Shown here one piece after another: positions 31,126 to 32,714 of a stretch of DNA of 32,714 nucleotides. The notes under the pieces were generated by a model, which had not been told where the DNA came from, did not search any database, and saw only the letters and a program-made list of their open reading frames with translations. The first letter of the stretch is position 1. The number at the start of each line of letters is the position of its first letter. This stretch comes from an uncultured bacterium (lineage in GTDB: Bacteria > Cyanobacteriota > Vampirovibrionia > Gastranaerophilales > Gastranaerophilaceae), in contig CASEYP010000006.1 in the NCBI GenBank assembly GCA_949292185.1, forward strand, positions 1-32,714, in the 5' to 3' direction. The translations under genes and the position numbers were made by a program.

Positions 31126-32154
31126 ATGAGCCAAAACTGCATGGATAAATATAAAAGTGATTTCACTGCTAAATTTAAAGAAATAATGGATAAAGATGCA
31201 CATAAATGGAAAGAAATTCAAAAGGCAATAGTGCTAGAATTATTTAATAGGTTTTCTCTCTCAATATATGTTATATATTCCATTTTTGGATTTTCAATTC
31301 CTTATATTGCAAAAGTAGAAAATAATACTTTCCAATGGGCATTATTATGGGGTGGGACTTTCTTTTTATGGGCCTTTATTATGATTATTCAAGATAAAAA
31401 TAAGGATTATCAAGCAGAAATTAAACACAAAATTTTTCCGGAGTTGCTTAGTATTTTTGGTAATCTTGCCCATAAAGATGGTGATGTATTAAGAGGTCTT
31501 ACATCCGAATTAGACGACTTGGACAAAAAATCAAAAAATATAGATAACTCTGTATTTAATAACTCAGAATTATATCCCATTGATATAGAAATTCGAACTA
31601 ATGATGATATTTTTTACGGTCAATATAATAATGTTTCCTTAACAATGGTAGAAACAGATTTCGGCTGGAAAACACGAATTCTAAAATTCATAAAATATAA
31701 TCGCATGTTTAAAGGTCTTGCAATGCAATTCAAAATGAATAAGGAAATCAAATCACGAGTATTAATTTTAACTAAGTTTTCAATGACTCAAATTCCAAGG
31801 GGTTTTGAAAAAGTTGAATTGGAATCTGCAAAGTTTAATAAAAAATATGATATTTGGGTAGACACCCAATCTGATAAAAGCCAAGGACAGATTGAGGCTA
31901 GATATCTTCTGAATACTGCTTTTATGGAAAGATTAATGCAGATACAAACGAGTTTTAAAGTATCTAAGATGTGCTGCTCAATTTATAATGATACAATGCT
32001 TATTATGCTTAGCACAAGAAAAGATTTATTTGAAATGAACCACCTGTTCGGCAGAATTGATGATGTAAATCAATACAAGCATTTGTTTAACGAGTTTGCT
32101 TCTGTTTTATCTTTTATTGATGTATTAAATCTCTCAAGCAAAACAAAATTGTAA
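31126..32154 (+). CDS. DUF3137-like membrane protein, copy 2
   Basis: The 342-residue protein has the same plan as the preceding gene: an N-terminal CMDKYKSDF helix, two membrane helices (about 44-63 and 71-88), and the DUF3137-like domain (about 175-335) with RMFKGLAMQFKMNKEIKSR and GQIEARYLLNTAFMERLMQIQ. Its linker is shorter than in copy 1 and the membrane helices are quite different in sequence. GGAG, 7 nt before the ATG, and a gap of 18 nt from copy 1 indicate cotranslation from one mRNA. Function unknown. The two copies may form a heteromer; that is an inference. Confidence 0.75.
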   Translation: MSQNCMDKYKSDFTAKFKEIMDKDAHKWKEIQKAIVLELFNRFSLSIYVIYSIFGFSIPYIAKVENNTFQWALLWGGTFFLWAFIMIIQDKNKDYQAEIKHKIFPELLSIFGNLAHKDGDVLRGLTSELDDLDKKSKNIDNSVFNNSELYPIDIEIRTNDDIFYGQYNNVSLTMVETDFGWKTRILKFIKYNRMFKGLAMQFKMNKEIKSRVLILTKFSMTQIPRGFEKVELESAKFNKKYDIWVDTQSDKSQGQIEARYLLNTAFMERLMQIQTSFKVSKMCCSIYNDTMLIMLSTRKDLFEMNHLFGRIDDVNQYKHLFNEFASVLSFIDVLNLSSKTKL

Positions 32155-32162
32155 AATGGGTA

Positions 32163-32168
32163 TATAAT
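32163..32168 (+). promoter_or_regulatory. -10 site of the small membrane protein gene, predicted leaderless
   Basis: A consensus TATAAT ends exactly 6 nt before the ATG at 32175, and no ribosome binding site is present. It lies 8 nt after the stop of DUF3137 copy 2, so this gene may have its own promoter although it follows closely. Confidence 0.55.
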
Positions 32169-32174
32169 AAAAAT

Positions 32175-32606
32175 ATGAATTTGTCAAAATTAAAAAAATA
32201 TATAAGTTGGAATATTATATCAGCTATAGGCTACATAGGACTAATAATTTTCATATTTTTCCTAATAATAAGAGCCATAGGCCTATCTAACATAAATATG
32301 CGTGCAGATTTGAACGAATATTATACAGATTTTGTTACAAATCACATCATAAAACCATATTATGCGATATACAAATTTCAAATTTCTATAATAATTTTTC
32401 TTATGATAGGCTCATTATTTGAACACCATAAAAATATAGAAAATAACTTAACAGGATTTCAACCATTTGAAAGTTATAAAATAAGGAAAATCTATTCAAT
32501 ATTTTTTTATATAGGCATACTTCTAAACTTAGTACCATTATACATCCCATTCCTAGAGATAATAAGCTTATTAGTCAAATTTTGTGGTATAATAATACGG
32601 GTTTAG
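32175..32606 (+). CDS. Small hypothetical membrane protein
   Basis: The 143-residue protein is not recognised. It has three or four hydrophobic segments (about 14-33, 66-80, 106-121 and 123-139) separated by short charged loops (ADLNEYYTDF, EHHKNIENN, ESYKIRK). There is no signal peptidase site or known motif. Start support comes from the TATAAT placed 6 nt upstream. A hairpin with a T-run ends the transcript about 35 nt after the stop. Confidence 0.6.
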   Translation: MNLSKLKKYISWNIISAIGYIGLIIFIFFLIIRAIGLSNINMRADLNEYYTDFVTNHIIKPYYAIYKFQISIIIFLMIGSLFEHHKNIENNLTGFQPFESYKIRKIYSIFFYIGILLNLVPLYIPFLEIISLLVKFCGIIIRV

Positions 32607-32640
32607 AATAAAAGAGTCAGTCGATATGGCACTCTGCCGA

Positions 32641-32665
32641 AAAAAATGATTGAGTATCATTTTTT
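32641..32665. terminator. Bidirectional terminator
   Basis: AAAAAATGAT and ATCATTTTTT form a perfect 10-bp stem with a TGAGT loop. The A- and T-rich ends allow use on either strand. It follows the small membrane protein gene and is flanked by two GC-richer hairpins (32628-32638 and 32672-32686). Confidence 0.75.
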
Positions 32666-32704
32666 GAGAGGGTTGTCGAAGACAACGTCCGACATAAATG
32701 GTCA

Positions 32705-32713
32705 TGTTATAAT
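32705..32713 (+). promoter_or_regulatory. Extended -10 promoter at the window edge
   Basis: TGTTATAAT is identical to the extended -10 site at 17070-17078. The window ends one base later, so the gene it would serve is outside. Confidence 0.4.
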
Positions 32714-32714
32714 G

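Larger units (their letters stand above)
30037..32154 (+). repeat. Tandem gene duplication (DUF3137-like pair)
   Basis: The genes at 30037-31107 and 31126-32154 are tandem paralogues 18 nt apart. The N-terminal halves differ clearly, while the last 60-70 bases differ at only about four positions, all silent, so the C-terminal 22 residues are identical. Confidence 0.9.

Noticed and set aside
32620..32700. CRISPR-like or tRNA-like element at the window end
   Set aside because: The three hairpins differ from one another, there is no repeat-spacer pattern and no cloverleaf.

Overview
The window is AT-rich, compact, densely coded bacterial DNA. Its gene set suggests a diderm, flagellated bacterium, and the best guess is a gut-type member of the non-photosynthetic cyanobacterial lineage (Gastranaerophilales / Melainabacteria). 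That assignment is an inference from style: low GC, an LptB plus single LptF/G-like gene, many TPR proteins, an AMIN-like domain protein and divergent flagellar rod proteins. There is no marker gene here that proves it. I see no insertion sequence, prophage, CRISPR array or rRNA.

Layout. 1-3800: the tail of a + strand gene with its terminator, then a minus-strand pair (a large AMIN-like/transmembrane protein followed by an extracellular sugar-binding-type protein). 3890-8100: era, an unknown helical protein, a TPR protein and a calcineurin-like phosphoesterase. 8168-11352: minus-strand genes for a family-4 uracil-DNA glycosylase, an AGCS amino-acid/Na+ symporter and an HD-GYP-like protein that lacks the GYP triad. 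11464-18299: plus-strand panE-like reductase, mfd, a PpiC/SurA-type lipoprotein and an alpha/alpha-toroid-like protein, meeting a convergent GGDEF cyclase. 19339-21997: lptB, lptF/G and a NAGPA-type phosphodiester glycosidase, packed as an operon. 22071-27330: minus-strand tRNA-Cys, a C-terminal processing protease, an HExxH protein, a TPR protein, a FtsB/DivIC-like protein and a beta-rich envelope protein. 27331-29962: a long regulatory leader followed by four flagellar rod/hook genes in the order flgF-like, flgG, flgB, flgC. 30037-32154: two tandem DUF3137-like membrane proteins. 32175-32714: a small membrane protein, then a run of hairpins.

How the genes work together. Several genes serve the envelope: the Lpt pathway, the processing protease, the PpiC lipoprotein, the FtsB/DivIC-like protein, the beta-rich secreted protein and the AMIN/TM protein. 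DNA maintenance is represented by mfd and the uracil-DNA glycosylase. Motility and second-messenger control are suggested by the flagellar rod genes, an active-looking GGEEF cyclase with an I-site, and the HD-GYP-like protein.

The most notable sequence signal is a recurring promoter arrangement. Several genes at the head of a transcript have a -10 hexamer (often with an upstream TGn) ending exactly 6 nt, or 7-9 nt, before the start codon, with no Shine-Dalgarno site. This predicts leaderless or nearly leaderless mRNAs, whereas genes inside operons mostly keep clear AGGAGG-like sites. The pattern also changes the likely start of the symporter, mfd and toroid genes. Other points worth a look are the attenuator-like leader of the flagellar operon, the DUF3137 pair with identical C-termini next to the flagellar genes, and orphan terminators that imply small unannotated transcripts.
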